NCBI GenBank assembly: GCA_900455155.1 | Contig: UGUC01000002.1 | Span: 1,116,001-1,180,000, forward strand | Source of the DNA: Providencia stuartii | Lineage (GTDB): Bacteria; Pseudomonadota; Gammaproteobacteria; Enterobacterales; Enterobacteriaceae | Length of the DNA: 64,000 nucleotides | Direction of reading: 5' to 3' | Shown: in pieces, positions 28,280 through 37,853 of the stretch | How the letters are laid out: each line of letters begins with the position of its first letter | How positions within the stretch are numbered: the first letter of the stretch is position 1 | Translations under genes and position numbers: made by a program | The notes under the pieces: model-generated | Told to the model about the DNA's origin: nothing | Database searches by the model: none | Seen by the model: the letters and a program-made list of their open reading frames with translations, nothing else

Positions 28280-31200
28280 GTGGAATCCATGCTGACAGCC
28301 TTAGAAGCTGATATTGGACAAACTTCATTACGTGACCAACGGTTACTGAAAAAGCGTCTTCAAGGAATAGTTAAAATTCGTGATGAAAAATCACGAGTTG
28401 CAGTACTGAATGCGATAAAAGCGGATGTTGAAACAGCGAAACAAAAAATTTCGAACAAGCTGCTTAATCCACCTAAAATCGTCTATCCAGAAAAATCTTC
28501 CTGTTAGTCAGAAAAAACAAGCTATTTATGATGCGATAAAACAGCATCAAGTGGTGATCATCGCGGGTGAAACAGGGTCCGGTAAAACGACTCAGATCCC
28601 CAAAATATGTCTGGAATTAGGGCGAGGCGTTAAAGGGCTAATCGGTCATACACAACCAAGGCGACTAGCCGCTCGTGCGGTAGCAACCCGTCTAGCTCAA
28701 GAGCTTGAAAGCGAAGTCGGAACTATTGTTGGTTATAAAGTTCGCTTTAGTGATCAAGTGAGTGATAGTACACAAGTCAAATTAATGACAGATGGCATTT
28801 TGTTAGCAGAACTGCAAAATGATAGGTTACTGCTGCAATATGATACGATCATTATCGATGAGGCCCACGAACGTAGCCTAAATATCGATTTTATCTTAGG
28901 TTACCTGCGCCAATTATTACCTAAACGTCCTGATCTAAAAGTCATTATTACGTCAGCAACTATCGATCCTGAACGTTTCTCTCGCCATTTTAATCAGGCA
29001 CCCATTATTGAAGTGTCGGGGAGAACTTATCCCGTTGAAGTGCGTTATCGCCCGATTATGGGGGATGATAATGACAGCGACCGCGATCAAATCGATGGCA
29101 TCATTGATGCTGTAAATGAGCTTGGACAGGAAAGCTCAGGGGATATTTTGATCTTTATGAGCGGTGAACGAGAAATCCGCGATACCGCTGATGCCTTGTC
29201 AAAATTACAATTGCGCCATACCGAAATCTTACCGCTATTTGCTAGGCTATCGAATAGTGAACAAAATCGCATATTCCACCCACATGGTGGGCGGCGAATT
29301 ATTTTAGCTACTAACGTTGCTGAAACGTCTTTGACCGTGCCTGGCATCAAATATGTCATTGATACTGGTTATGCGCGAATAAGCCGTTACAGTGTTAGAA
29401 CCAAGGTGCAGCGCTTACCTGTTGAACCGATCTCCCAAGCTTCAGCAAATCAGCGTAAAGGTCGCTGTGGTCGTGTTTCTGATGGTATTTGTATTCGTTT
29501 ATATTCTGAAGAGGACTTTTTAAGTCGCCCAGAGTTTACCGATCCTGAAATACTAAGAACCAATTTGGCGTCTGTTATTTTACAAATGACCTCAATTGGC
29601 TTAGGAGATATTAGCGCATTTCCATTTGTCGAAGCTCCGGATAAACGTAATATTCAAGATGGCGTGAAGTTATTAGAAGAGCTTGGGGCTATTCAGGCGC
29701 ATCAACAGAGTGAACGCGGTTATATATTGACGGATATTGGTCGTCAATTGGCGCAACTACCGGTTGACCCACGTCTCGCTCGAATGGTGATAGAAGCGAG
29801 AAAGCTAGGGGCAGTCAGGGAAACCATGGTGATTGTGGCGGCATTATCGATTCAAGACCCAAGGGAGCGCCCATTAGATAAACAACAAGCGGCAGATGAA
29901 AAGCATCGCCGCTTCCACGATAAACAATCTGATTTCTTAGCATTCCTTAATCTGTGGGATTACTTAAAAGAGCAGCAAACCGCTTTATCAAATGCGCAAT
30001 TTAGAAAAAATGTGCCGCCAAGATTTTTTGAACTATTTACGCATTCGAGAGTGGCAAGATCTCTATACTCAATTGAGGCAAGTTGTTAAAGAGCAAGGTT
30101 TTCCAATTAATAGTGCAGCGGCAGATTACCGGTGTATTCATACATCATTACTTGCTGGGCTGCTATCTCATATCGGTCAAAAAGATGTGGAAAAAACCAG
30201 AATTTACAGGCGCTAGGAATGCAAGATTCACTATCTTCCCCGGCTCAGGTTTATTTAAAAAGCCCCCAAAATGGGCAATGGTCGCCGAGTTAGTAGAAAC
30301 GTCAAAATTATGGGGGCGGGTGGCTGCAACTATTGAGCCTGAATGGATAGAGCCGTTAGCGGAGCACCTTGTTAAGCATCATTACAGCGAACCTCATTGG
30401 TCTAAATCGCAAGGTGCTGTGATGGCCTCTGAAAAGGTCACTTTGTATGGATTACCGATCGTCGCCGCGCGCCAAGTGAATTACGGGAAAATCGACCCCT
30501 TATTGTGTCGCAAGCTTTTCATTCGTCATGCACTGGTCGAAGGGGATTGGGTTACTCGTCACGCATTTTTCAGGGAAAACCGTAAGCTATTGGCGGAAGT
30601 TGAAGATTTAGAACACAAGTCTCGTCGTCGTGATATTTTGGTTGATGATGAAACCTTGTTTGCGTTTTATGACCAGCGTATCCCTAATGATGTGATCTCT
30701 ACTCGCCATTTTGATAAGTGGTGGAAGGTTGCTTCAAAACAGCAGCCCGACCTCCTGAACTTTGAAAAAAAATATGTTGATCAAAGAGGATGCGGCGCAC
30801 GTTTCATTGCTAGATTATCCAAACTTTTGGCATCAAGGTGAGCTGAAATTCCGCTTAAGTTATCAATTTGAGCCAGGAACGGAGGCAGATGGGGTGACAG
30901 TGCATATCCCATTAGCCATTTTAAACCAAGTACACAATGTTGGTTTTGATTGGCAAGTTCCGGGGTTACGTCAAGAACTGATTATTGCGTTGATTAAATC
31001 ATTACCTAAGCCTGTACGTCGGAATTTTGTGCCTGCACCTAATTATGCCGCGGCATTTCTTGAAAGAGTACCGACACCAGATGGTAGCCTACTTGATAAG
31101 CTTGAGCGTGAATTACGTCGCATGACAGGGGTGACTGTTGAACGTGATGCTTGGCAATTAGACCAACTACCTAGCCATTTGAAAATGACATTCCGCGTAG

Positions 31201-32184
31201 TGGGTGAAAAAAAATAAAACCATCGCTGAAGGTCAAGATCTGGATGAATTGAAAAATCGGCTCAAAGAAAAGGTACAAGAAACCCTTTCCGAAGTGGTTG
31301 ATGATGGCATTGAACAAAGCGGCTTACATATCTGGAGCTTTGGTGAGTTACCTCAACGTTACGAACAGAAACGAGGAGGGTATTCTGTTAAGGCTTATCC
31401 GGCCTTAGTGGATGAAAGAAACAGTGTTGGGATCCGCGTTTTCGAAACCGAATTTGAACAACAACAAGCGATGTGGGGTGGTGTACGTAGGTTACTGTTA
31501 CTGAATATTCCATCGCCAATTAAATACTTACATGAAAAACTCCCGAACAAATCTAAACTGGGATTATATTTTAATCCGTATGGAAAAGTTTTAGAGTTAA
31601 TCGATGATTGTATCGCCTGTGGTGTTGATCAACTCATTGCGACTTATGGTGGCCCTGTGTGGACGGAAGATGGGTTTGGCAAGTTACAAGAGTTTGTGCG
31701 GGCTGAACTCAATGATGCAGTTGTACAAATCGCGAAACAAGTTGAGCAAATACTCACTGCGGTATTTGCAATCAATAAACGCTTAAAAGGACGCGTTGAC
31801 TTTGCGATGGCAATGGCACTTTCGGATATAAAAGGGCAGATGTCTAACTTAGTCTTTAAAGGCTTTGTCACTGAACATGGTTGGAAACGGCTTCCTGACG
31901 TGCTCCGTTATTTGAATGGTATTGAGCGCCGATTAGAAAAACTGGCGATTGATCCTAATAGAGACCGTGCCCAAATGAGTAAAGTGGAGCATGTGACACA
32001 AATGTGGCAGCAATGGAAGGCGAAACTGACACCAGTACAACAACAATTACCGGAAGTACAAGAGATCCGTTGGATGATCGAAGAGTTGCGTATAAGCCTA
32101 TTTGCACAGCAGCTTGGTACGCCGTATCCGATTTCGGATAAACGGATTATTCAATCAATGGAAAATTTAAGTCAGTCACTTTGA
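28280..32184 (+). CDS. hrpA: ATP-dependent RNA helicase HrpA (five apparent frameshifts)
   Basis: HrpA is a DEAH-box helicase; in E. coli it is implicated in mRNA processing and rescue of collided ribosomes. The start is taken as GTG 28280 after AAGGA. Motifs in order are GETGSGKTT (Walker A), TQPRRLAAR, DEAH, SATID, and QRKGRCGR (motif VI). The helicase-associated and OB-fold regions and the long C-terminal DUF3418 domain follow. Five breaks lie in or next to A-runs near 28491, 30004, 30190, 30767 and 31210, and each fits one extra A. Correction gives 1299 residues (E. coli about 1300) with unbroken similarity. Five independent mutations with perfect conservation elsewhere are unlikely, so base-calling error is favoured. 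Confidence 0.95.
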
Positions 32185-32212
32185 TAAAATACAGAGTTAG
32201 ATGATAACCTTC

Positions 32213-32250
32213 AAAACCCCATCATGATGCTAAAGATGGGGTTTTTTTAT
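32213..32250 (+). terminator. Terminator after hrpA
   Basis: AAAACCCCATC (32213-32223) and GATGGGGTTTT (32235-32245) form an 11-bp stem with an 11-base loop, followed by TTT. It sits 29 bases after the hrpA stop, between hrpA and the converging fimbrial operon. Confidence 0.88.
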
Positions 32251-32259
32251 CGTTATCGG

Positions 32260-33228
32260 TTATGGATAAACAATTTGTAATGTCGCAGTTGCATTGGCTT
32301 TCCCCGCACTAACAGAGGGGTGGATTTGCACATATTGAGCTTCGAAATAAATGGCATAGGGGGAGCGGTCAAAGCTAGTTCCCAAATTAAAGACTTTATT
32401 TAGAGGGATTGGCTCACCTTGAAAACGCAGTTGTAAACCAATCCCTTGGGCGCTATCAGGCCTTTTATCTAGTGCAATCACAGAATGATCTGCACTGTGA
32501 CTGGCTCGCCCACTAAGGATAATGCCCACAGAGGTTTCTCCACTACAATTTAGCGTAAGATAAAAAGAGACGGGGGCGGAATGGCTACCAATCCCCCTAA
32601 ACTGGCTCTGTTTGACTTTCTTCATTTTTACTCGTTTATGTTTTTCGAGCAGTTCACAGCTAGGCGTAACAATCTTTGTATTTAGGAAACGATAACTTTG
32701 AACAGGTAAATGGCCAATTGATGCTTCAATCAGACGATGAGAGCTAAGTATCCCTGAACCTGTGATGTTTTTTGTTTTCACCAATTGTACTCGGATCCCA
32801 TTTAATGCATTACCACAATAGCTATAACGATGAGAGGTAATGTGGCAAGCATTGGGTGAGTCATTAACAAAAGGTAACTTATCTCGGCTAAATGCCGCTC
32901 CCTGTGGGATAAAGCGAAGGCCAATGCCGTCAATATTTGTTTGATAAATTGAGTTATAACCATTTGATAGTAATGGGAACTGGCTATTTTCCCATTTTGC
33001 TTGAACGGGTGAGCGACAATCTACCATGATTGGATTGTCACTAAGACCGTTTAAGGTCACCTCTTGGATCACCGACCCTACCGCTAATCGATGAGGTACA
33101 GTTACCGTACCGAGGGATAACACAGTATGATGTGGCGTGAAATTTGGCACATATTGGCATTGAGAAGCATAAGCGTTATGTGTAACGAATATACAGCAAG
33201 GCCATAAACGAGAAATTAAAGTCATCAT
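32260..33228 (-). CDS. Fimbrial tip adhesin-like protein (operon 2)
   Basis: This is a probable two-domain fimbrial adhesin, last gene of the second operon. The start at 33228 overlaps the usher stop (ATGA), better than the upstream in-frame ATG, and gives 322 residues. A signal peptide ends near HNAYA, before SQCQYVP. Cys-containing N-terminal lectin-like and C-terminal pilin-like domains are indicated by TPSCELLEKHK, FRGIGSHSAPVSF and SAQGIGLQL. It shares blocks with the adhesin of operon 1 (VGSVIQE, YQTNIDGIGLRF, NITGSGIL, SAQGIGLQ), so the two descend from one ancestor. The overall sequence is otherwise quite different, which suggests different receptors. Confidence 0.82.
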   Translation of the reverse strand: MMTLISRLWPCCIFVTHNAYASQCQYVPNFTPHHTVLSLGTVTVPHRLAVGSVIQEVTLNGLSDNPIMVDCRSPVQAKWENSQFPLLSNGYNSIYQTNIDGIGLRFIPQGAAFSRDKLPFVNDSPNACHITSHRYSYCGNALNGIRVQLVKTKNITGSGILSSHRLIEASIGHLPVQSYRFLNTKIVTPSCELLEKHKRVKMKKVKQSQFRGIGSHSAPVSFYLTLNCSGETSVGIILSGRASHSADHSVIALDKRPDSAQGIGLQLRFQGEPIPLNKVFNLGTSFDRSPYAIYFEAQYVQIHPSVSAGKANATATLQIVYP

Positions 33229-35711
33229 AAAGCTTCCTTGCGCTGACAAATCACCGGAACATGGTAAAACCCTTGATTCAGATCTGTTTCTAATAGTTGG
33301 TATTGAAATTCACATTGCTGCGATTGTTTTGCTCCCCATTTCAATTTTATTGTGCCTGATGGCTCAAGCCCACTTAAATAGACTTGGCCCATATCGTTAA
33401 TAATTCCTACATTAATATCATTGCTTGTTAGTTCTCCTTTTTCTGTTACGAGGCTGGCAAGCGCACCAAAAGGGGCCAATTTCCCATCCGCAAGCCGAAT
33501 AGTAAAGAAAGAGCGTTTGCCCCGTTTGACGGGGAAGTGAACCAGTACCAATGCCCCTTTCGTTGGTAAAATAGATTGAAAACTCGTTTCAATTTCAGTA
33601 TCTACAGGTAAGGTCTGTGTATCAATAACAAAGTTATTACGCCGATAAGGTTGTAGCTGATTGATAATCGCATGGCCTTTGCTATCGGTATTGGTATTGA
33701 GTTGAGCATCCAAACGGACGTCTTGCGTATTAGGTACAACCAATAAAGCGGAAGTTTCGCCACGACTCGGTGTTAGCGTGATGCCATACGGATGAGCCAC
33801 CACTGAACTTCGAAACCCATAGTGCAATTGATGCTCTTGTTTGTAGCCATAACCCGCATTTAAAATAAATTTATTATGATGATACTGAGTATAAAATCGT
33901 GTGTCTGATTCATTTTTCGGCCTCATACAACAGCGGTTATTTAGAGAGTTATGCTGTAGAGTATAAGAAATAAAATTATCTTCTAGGATGGCTCCCGTTA
34001 ATGTTGCTTGCTGGCTTTGATAGTTATTTGGCGCATATTGTGATTGGTAACTAAAATGCGTATTAGGCAACCAAGCGTTCACCGGAATAATTATGGAAGC
34101 AGAAAAGATATACTCTGGTTTTTGCTCAATGATAGAATAATTTGACTGGCAGTTAAGGCTAAAATGGTATTCGTTTATATTGCCTGAATAATTGAGATTA
34201 TAGGCCCACTGATATCCTCTTTGCTCTCTAAACCTCTGTTGCGATGCTGATAATGATATATTTCCAAAATAACCTAACCCTTGTGATAAATGTAGCTTAA
34301 TGATCTGTTGAGGGTAGGCGGTGTTAGATAAGTTTATTTTATCCAATACATCAGTGAACTGCCGTAACTTAGGGTTATCGGTCCATTGAACATTAAATGT
34401 AAACTCAGTTGCGGTGGGCGTGATTAACTTTGAATATTCAAACTGATAACTATTTGATTTATTTTTCTGACTGTAGGATTGTGTCCAATCAATAGTCAAA
34501 TCGCCAATTTCATTGGCTGAAAATGAACTGCCTAATATCAGTGATTTAAAAGGTGATGAGAAAATAGAACCAGTATACGCAGTGATATTATTGTTAATAC
34601 CATATTTTATTTCGCTATGAAAAAAATAAGGTGGTGCAGAGCGTGAGCGGTTAGAGACCATTCCACTGTTTAAGGCATAGCGAAATTGGCCTTTTTTGAT
34701 CATCAGTGGCGAAGAAGAAAAAGGGTATTGGTATTGACGAACTCGACCACTAGACTCAGTGATCGTCATTTCTAAGACGCCTTTATGGGCTAATGGTTTT
34801 AATTGATTTAGTGTAAATGGCCCTGCAGGTAAATAATCATTATAAATGATAATATTATTTTGCCTTACAGTCACCTGAGCCGGACTATGATTAATGCCTT
34901 GTAATATGGGGGAATAATATGCATCATAATCCGGAAACATTAATTCATCATTAGAGAGTGAGATCCCTTTAAAAGAGTATGGTATAAAAAATGAGGAGGC
35001 AAGGTAATACTCGCCTAAGATAAATTGACTTTTTAATGACCTAATCGGGTAGGATAAAGTTGTATTATAACTCTCCCATTGTTGGTGTGAGTTTGAATAG
35101 ACTAAATTATTTCTTAGGCGCCATCCTAGATAGTTAATACCATTTTGCAATGACAGGTTAAAGTTATTATTGTCATTAATGTACTTATTCGAGTTATAAC
35201 TTCCGGATAGGTTATAATCAATATAAGCTGACGTTACGCCATCATCCCATTGTGATTGGAGGTTATTCTCATTAGTGTCACTATTTAAGTAATGATGAGG
35301 GATATTGATATCCAACGTTAAGTGATTAAAGTCAAAGTGATGAAAATAACCCTCGATAATTGTTGAAAGGTGGCTAGCTAGGTTGTCATTTTTATCAAAC
35401 GTCATTGTATTTAATGTTTTTTCATGCAGGCCAATTTTTAATAATTGATTTCGACTGAATATTGGTACTAACTGTTGATCTATATATTGAAAACTTACAT
35501 TTTCAGTAAATAGTCTAACATTGTTGACAATAACATCAACGGCATAAATCCCTTCGGGTTGATTATCTAGATTTAATATAATATTTTCAATGTCATTAAT
35601 ATTTTCAATGTTATCAAGTGCCTCAAGATTAAAATATTCAGCATATGCCAAAAGTGGAGTCGTGATTAAAAACAGCATTAATAAAGTGATATTATTTTTT
35701 TTCATCATCAT
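33225..35711 (-). CDS. Outer-membrane fimbrial usher (operon 2)
   Basis: This 828-residue FimD/PapC-type usher has a signal peptide (MMMKKNNITLLMLFLITTPLLAYA) and an N-terminal subunit-chaperone-binding domain. The barrel and plug segments FPDYDAYYSPILQGINHSPAQVTV and NIIIYNDYLPAGPFTLNQL are present, followed by two C-terminal domains ending in the Cys pair QCEFQ...VICQ. Its first bases overlap the chaperone gene by 20 and its end overlaps the adhesin start by 4, so expression is tightly coupled. It is clearly divergent from the usher of operon 1, arguing for separate acquisition and not recent duplication. Confidence 0.94.
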   Translation of the reverse strand: MMMKKNNITLLMLFLITTPLLAYAEYFNLEALDNIENINDIENIILNLDNQPEGIYAVDVIVNNVRLFTENVSFQYIDQQLVPIFSRNQLLKIGLHEKTLNTMTFDKNDNLASHLSTIIEGYFHHFDFNHLTLDINIPHHYLNSDTNENNLQSQWDDGVTSAYIDYNLSGSYNSNKYINDNNNFNLSLQNGINYLGWRLRNNLVYSNSHQQWESYNTTLSYPIRSLKSQFILGEYYLASSFFIPYSFKGISLSNDELMFPDYDAYYSPILQGINHSPAQVTVRQNNIIIYNDYLPAGPFTLNQLKPLAHKGVLEMTITESSGRVRQYQYPFSSSPLMIKKGQFRYALNSGMVSNRSRSAPPYFFHSEIKYGINNNITAYTGSIFSSPFKSLILGSSFSANEIGDLTIDWTQSYSQKNKSNSYQFEYSKLITPTATEFTFNVQWTDNPKLRQFTDVLDKINLSNTAYPQQIIKLHLSQGLGYFGNISLSASQQRFREQRGYQWAYNLNYSGNINEYHFSLNCQSNYSIIEQKPEYIFSASIIIPVNAWLPNTHFSYQSQYAPNNYQSQQATLTGAILEDNFISYTLQHNSLNNRCCMRPKNESDTRFYTQYHHNKFILNAGYGYKQEHQLHYGFRSSVVAHPYGITLTPSRGETSALLVVPNTQDVRLDAQLNTNTDSKGHAIINQLQPYRRNNFVIDTQTLPVDTEIETSFQSILPTKGALVLVHFPVKRGKRSFFTIRLADGKLAPFGALASLVTEKGELTSNDINVGIINDMGQVYLSGLEPSGTIKLKWGAKQSQQCEFQYQLLETDLNQGFYHVPVICQRKEAL

Positions 35712-36369
35712 TAAAGAGTTGTTGAGAAATTAATTGTGTTTTACCGCCATAATCATTTAATGCGCTCCAAGAAACAGAATTCAATTGAGGCAATACTATT
35801 TTCCAAGATAATTGCCCAAAGGGGGCTATCATGCCAGGCTCTGCAATCTCTTTACCATTAAGGTATAGTTCTCGCAGCGTAATATAGTGCCCAGTAGGAT
35901 TTGTTGCCGTTACTTTTTGGTTATTATAGCTAAATGTGACCTCTTTAAATGCAGATTCGGCACTGCTATTTAAAGATTCAGGCCGATAAAATAGCTTGAA
36001 ACTGGATTTCACAACAATATGTAAATTATTTTCTGTATTTTCATGAATGGCAGGAAGAGACTTGATATGTAACCAGTAGAGAGTTTCTTGATCAGTTTGG
36101 TTTAATGGCGCCACTTTTATCACTCTTAATTTATTTAATGAGGCAGGTTTTAGCTTAAATAGTGGTGGTGTAATAATAAAATCATTAGACCGTTGATTAT
36201 CTTTTTCAACCCATGATTGAATAAGGTAAGTCGTTTGCTCCTCAGGGTTCTCAATAGATAATGATATTTCCCTATCGTTTTCAGGATAAACAAACCGCGT
36301 GCCATTAATAATAATTCCGGCATAAGAGAGAAAAGGAAGCAATAATAAAAAGGTGACTGTTATTTTCAT
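35692..36369 (-). CDS. Periplasmic fimbrial chaperone (operon 2)
   Basis: This PapD-type chaperone has 225 residues from ATG 36369, which begins a clean signal peptide (MKITVTFLLLLPFLSYA). An upstream in-frame ATG at 36405 adds 12 residues and has AAGGAG directly beside it, so the start is not certain. The family start GIIINGTRFVYPENDREIS and the F-R-P segment VVKSSFKLFYRPESL are seen. A second Ig-like domain ends in an acidic/lysine tail. It overlaps the usher gene by 20 bases. Confidence 0.9.
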   Translation of the reverse strand: MKITVTFLLLLPFLSYAGIIINGTRFVYPENDREISLSIENPEEQTTYLIQSWVEKDNQRSNDFIITPPLFKLKPASLNKLRVIKVAPLNQTDQETLYWLHIKSLPAIHENTENNLHIVVKSSFKLFYRPESLNSSAESAFKEVTFSYNNQKVTATNPTGHYITLRELYLNGKEIAEPGMIAPFGQLSWKIVLPQLNSVSWSALNDYGGKTQLISQQLFNDDEKK

Positions 36370-36377
36370 GATAATTA

Positions 36378-36405
36378 ATGAGAGAGAAGAAAACCTCTCT
36401 CTCAT
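36378..36405 (-). terminator. Hairpin between pilin and chaperone genes (operon 2)
   Basis: ATGAGAGAG (36378-36386) and CTCTCTCAT (36397-36405) form a perfect 9-bp stem with a 10-base loop directly upstream of the preferred chaperone start. Like the hairpin in operon 1, it may limit downstream expression, but it lacks a T-tract and might instead mask the upstream ATG. Confidence 0.45.
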
Positions 36406-36413
36406 CTCCTTTT

Positions 36414-36941
36414 TTATTGATAAATAATGCTGAAATGCGCTAATGCATCTGCTGAGCCGGGAATGATTTGATCACTGGTTGCAATATATTTAGCCACAAA
36501 ATTCATTTCTACCGTTTTACTTGGGGTTATTTCTTTAAACTGGCTTCCCCCATTTAGTGGTATACGGCGAACACTATTTTCTTCATAAAGGCCTATTGCA
36601 ATACCTGTTGCAGCAGGTGAGGTTGCATTTGGTGATAATCCTAATAAAGAAGGGTTAGCACTATCACTTTTACCATCAAACTTAAATTGAATTTTCTTAT
36701 AATCGGTAGGGCAATTAGATAATGTTATTCTAAATGGTGTTGCTGCGGCAGCACTATTTTTATTAGTAAAAGCGGCTACAGAAACCTTCCCCATATTTAC
36801 CACTTTATGTACAGAATTAGTATCAACAGAGCACGCCGTTGGAATTATACTGCCAACGAACTTTATTTCACCATCTGCTGAAAAAGAAATAGAATGATTA
36901 AAAAATAAAATAAGTAATATATATTTTAATAAACTGTTCAT
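36414..36941 (-). CDS. Fimbrial subunit (operon 2)
   Basis: This 175-residue type 1-like pilin is the first gene of the minus-strand operon and probably the main shaft subunit. A signal peptide ends near ISFSA, followed by DGEIKFVGSIIPTACSVD. Cys residues in PTACSVD and LSNCPTD form the usual disulfide. The end AHFSIIYQ carries the penultimate Tyr. The gene after it on the same strand encodes the chaperone. It has little resemblance to the pilins of operon 1. Confidence 0.9.
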   Translation of the reverse strand: MNSLLKYILLILFFNHSISFSADGEIKFVGSIIPTACSVDTNSVHKVVNMGKVSVAAFTNKNSAAAATPFRITLSNCPTDYKKIQFKFDGKSDSANPSLLGLSPNATSPAATGIAIGLYEENSVRRIPLNGGSQFKEITPSKTVEMNFVAKYIATSDQIIPGSADALAHFSIIYQ

Positions 36942-37443
36942 TGTATGACCTTGTAAATTATTTGCTGTGTGATTTCTATCAGTATATGTTGCTGATTGAG
37001 CGCAATATAATAAGTCTATTTTTTATGTTAAAAAGGGGTAAATTGGCGTGCACAAAACCAAATGATTTGATATCGACTTTCTTTTTCATCCTAAAATTTT
37101 GTTTTTAACATTTGCATTATGAAAATGATTTTCAGCATGATACTCCGTTTATTGTTCTTAAAAATTAAGAGTAGGGTATAACCGTTAAATTTTTAACGAT
37201 TATAGCATCAAAACATACTACTTTAGTTACAACATACTAATTGTTTGGAGAATACCTAATGAAACAACAGTGCCAATACAAAAAATAACGTGACTAGGCT
37301 AACTAAGAATTAAATGGGAAATCAATCCAAGGTAGGGTGAATAGGGGGGAAATGGTAAATCAGAGTCTCTATTTACTCCCTTTGCTAGTTTTAGCAGAGA
37401 GAGTAAAAAACACAAACTGTCTGTATGGGAAATGAGCAAAACA
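36942..37443. other. Promoter region of fimbrial operon 2
   Basis: This 502-base AT-rich gap must contain the operon 2 promoter on the minus strand. No inverted repeats of a phase switch and no recombinase gene were seen. A nine-codon plus-strand ORF at 37259-37288 with GGAG upstream has no gene behind it. Confidence 0.4.
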
Positions 37444-37704
37444 CTACAGTGTTTTACTTGTTACGCTATGCAAATAGGGCGAGCCATTGGTTTTTACGGC
37501 GTTTAAAGAGAATGGGTGTAACTCCTTTGAACCTTTTTCATTTAATTTCTGGCGACATCTAATTTTTCTGGCACAGGCACTATTCGAAAAATGAAGCTTA
37601 TTGATTTTTTTAACTTTAGCGCTAAAACCAATGTCTTGTGATGATTGAATTCTCTCATTTTTGGTTATGGTATATGAATGTTCATTACGTAATATTAAGT
37701 ACAT
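37444..37704 (-). CDS. Hypothetical 86-residue basic protein upstream of fimbrial operon 2
   Basis: I do not recognise this protein. ATG 37704 is chosen because a perfect AGGAGGT lies 5 bases before it, which is the main reason to believe the gene is real. The product (MYLILRNEHSYTITKNERIQ onward) is Lys/Arg-rich, with two nearby Cys in SACARKIRCRQK (about residues 48-59) and no signal peptide or membrane segment. It lies on the same strand as, and upstream of, the fimbrial operon, a position often held by a regulator. No HTH could be recognised. It could also be a degraded gene. Confidence 0.5.
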   Translation of the reverse strand: MYLILRNEHSYTITKNERIQSSQDIGFSAKVKKINKLHFSNSACARKIRCRQKLNEKGSKELHPFSLNAVKTNGSPYLHSVTSKTL

Positions 37705-37804
37705 GTTACCTCCTGAATGCAATCATTAGATAATATATGATTCACTTACAAATGATTTAAAAAAGCGCTGCTAGAACTAATGAAGGAAGAAGTATCGATG
37801 AGAT

Positions 37805-37840
37805 CACTACACTGAATACTAGAGCCTTTTCAGTGTAGTG
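37805..37840 (-). terminator. Stem-loop after the antiporter gene
   Basis: CACTACACTGA (37805-37815) and TCAGTGTAGTG (37830-37840) are exact reverse complements with a 14-base loop, 14 bases past the antiporter stop. There is only a weak T-rich tail on the minus strand, so termination is probable but not certain. Confidence 0.5.
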
Positions 37841-37853
37841 ATTGTAGTTGAAG

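Noticed and set aside
37259..37288. Nine-codon ORF with GGAG upstream, possible leader peptide
   Set aside because: No gene lies downstream on the plus strand for more than 3 kb and no attenuator structure was seen.
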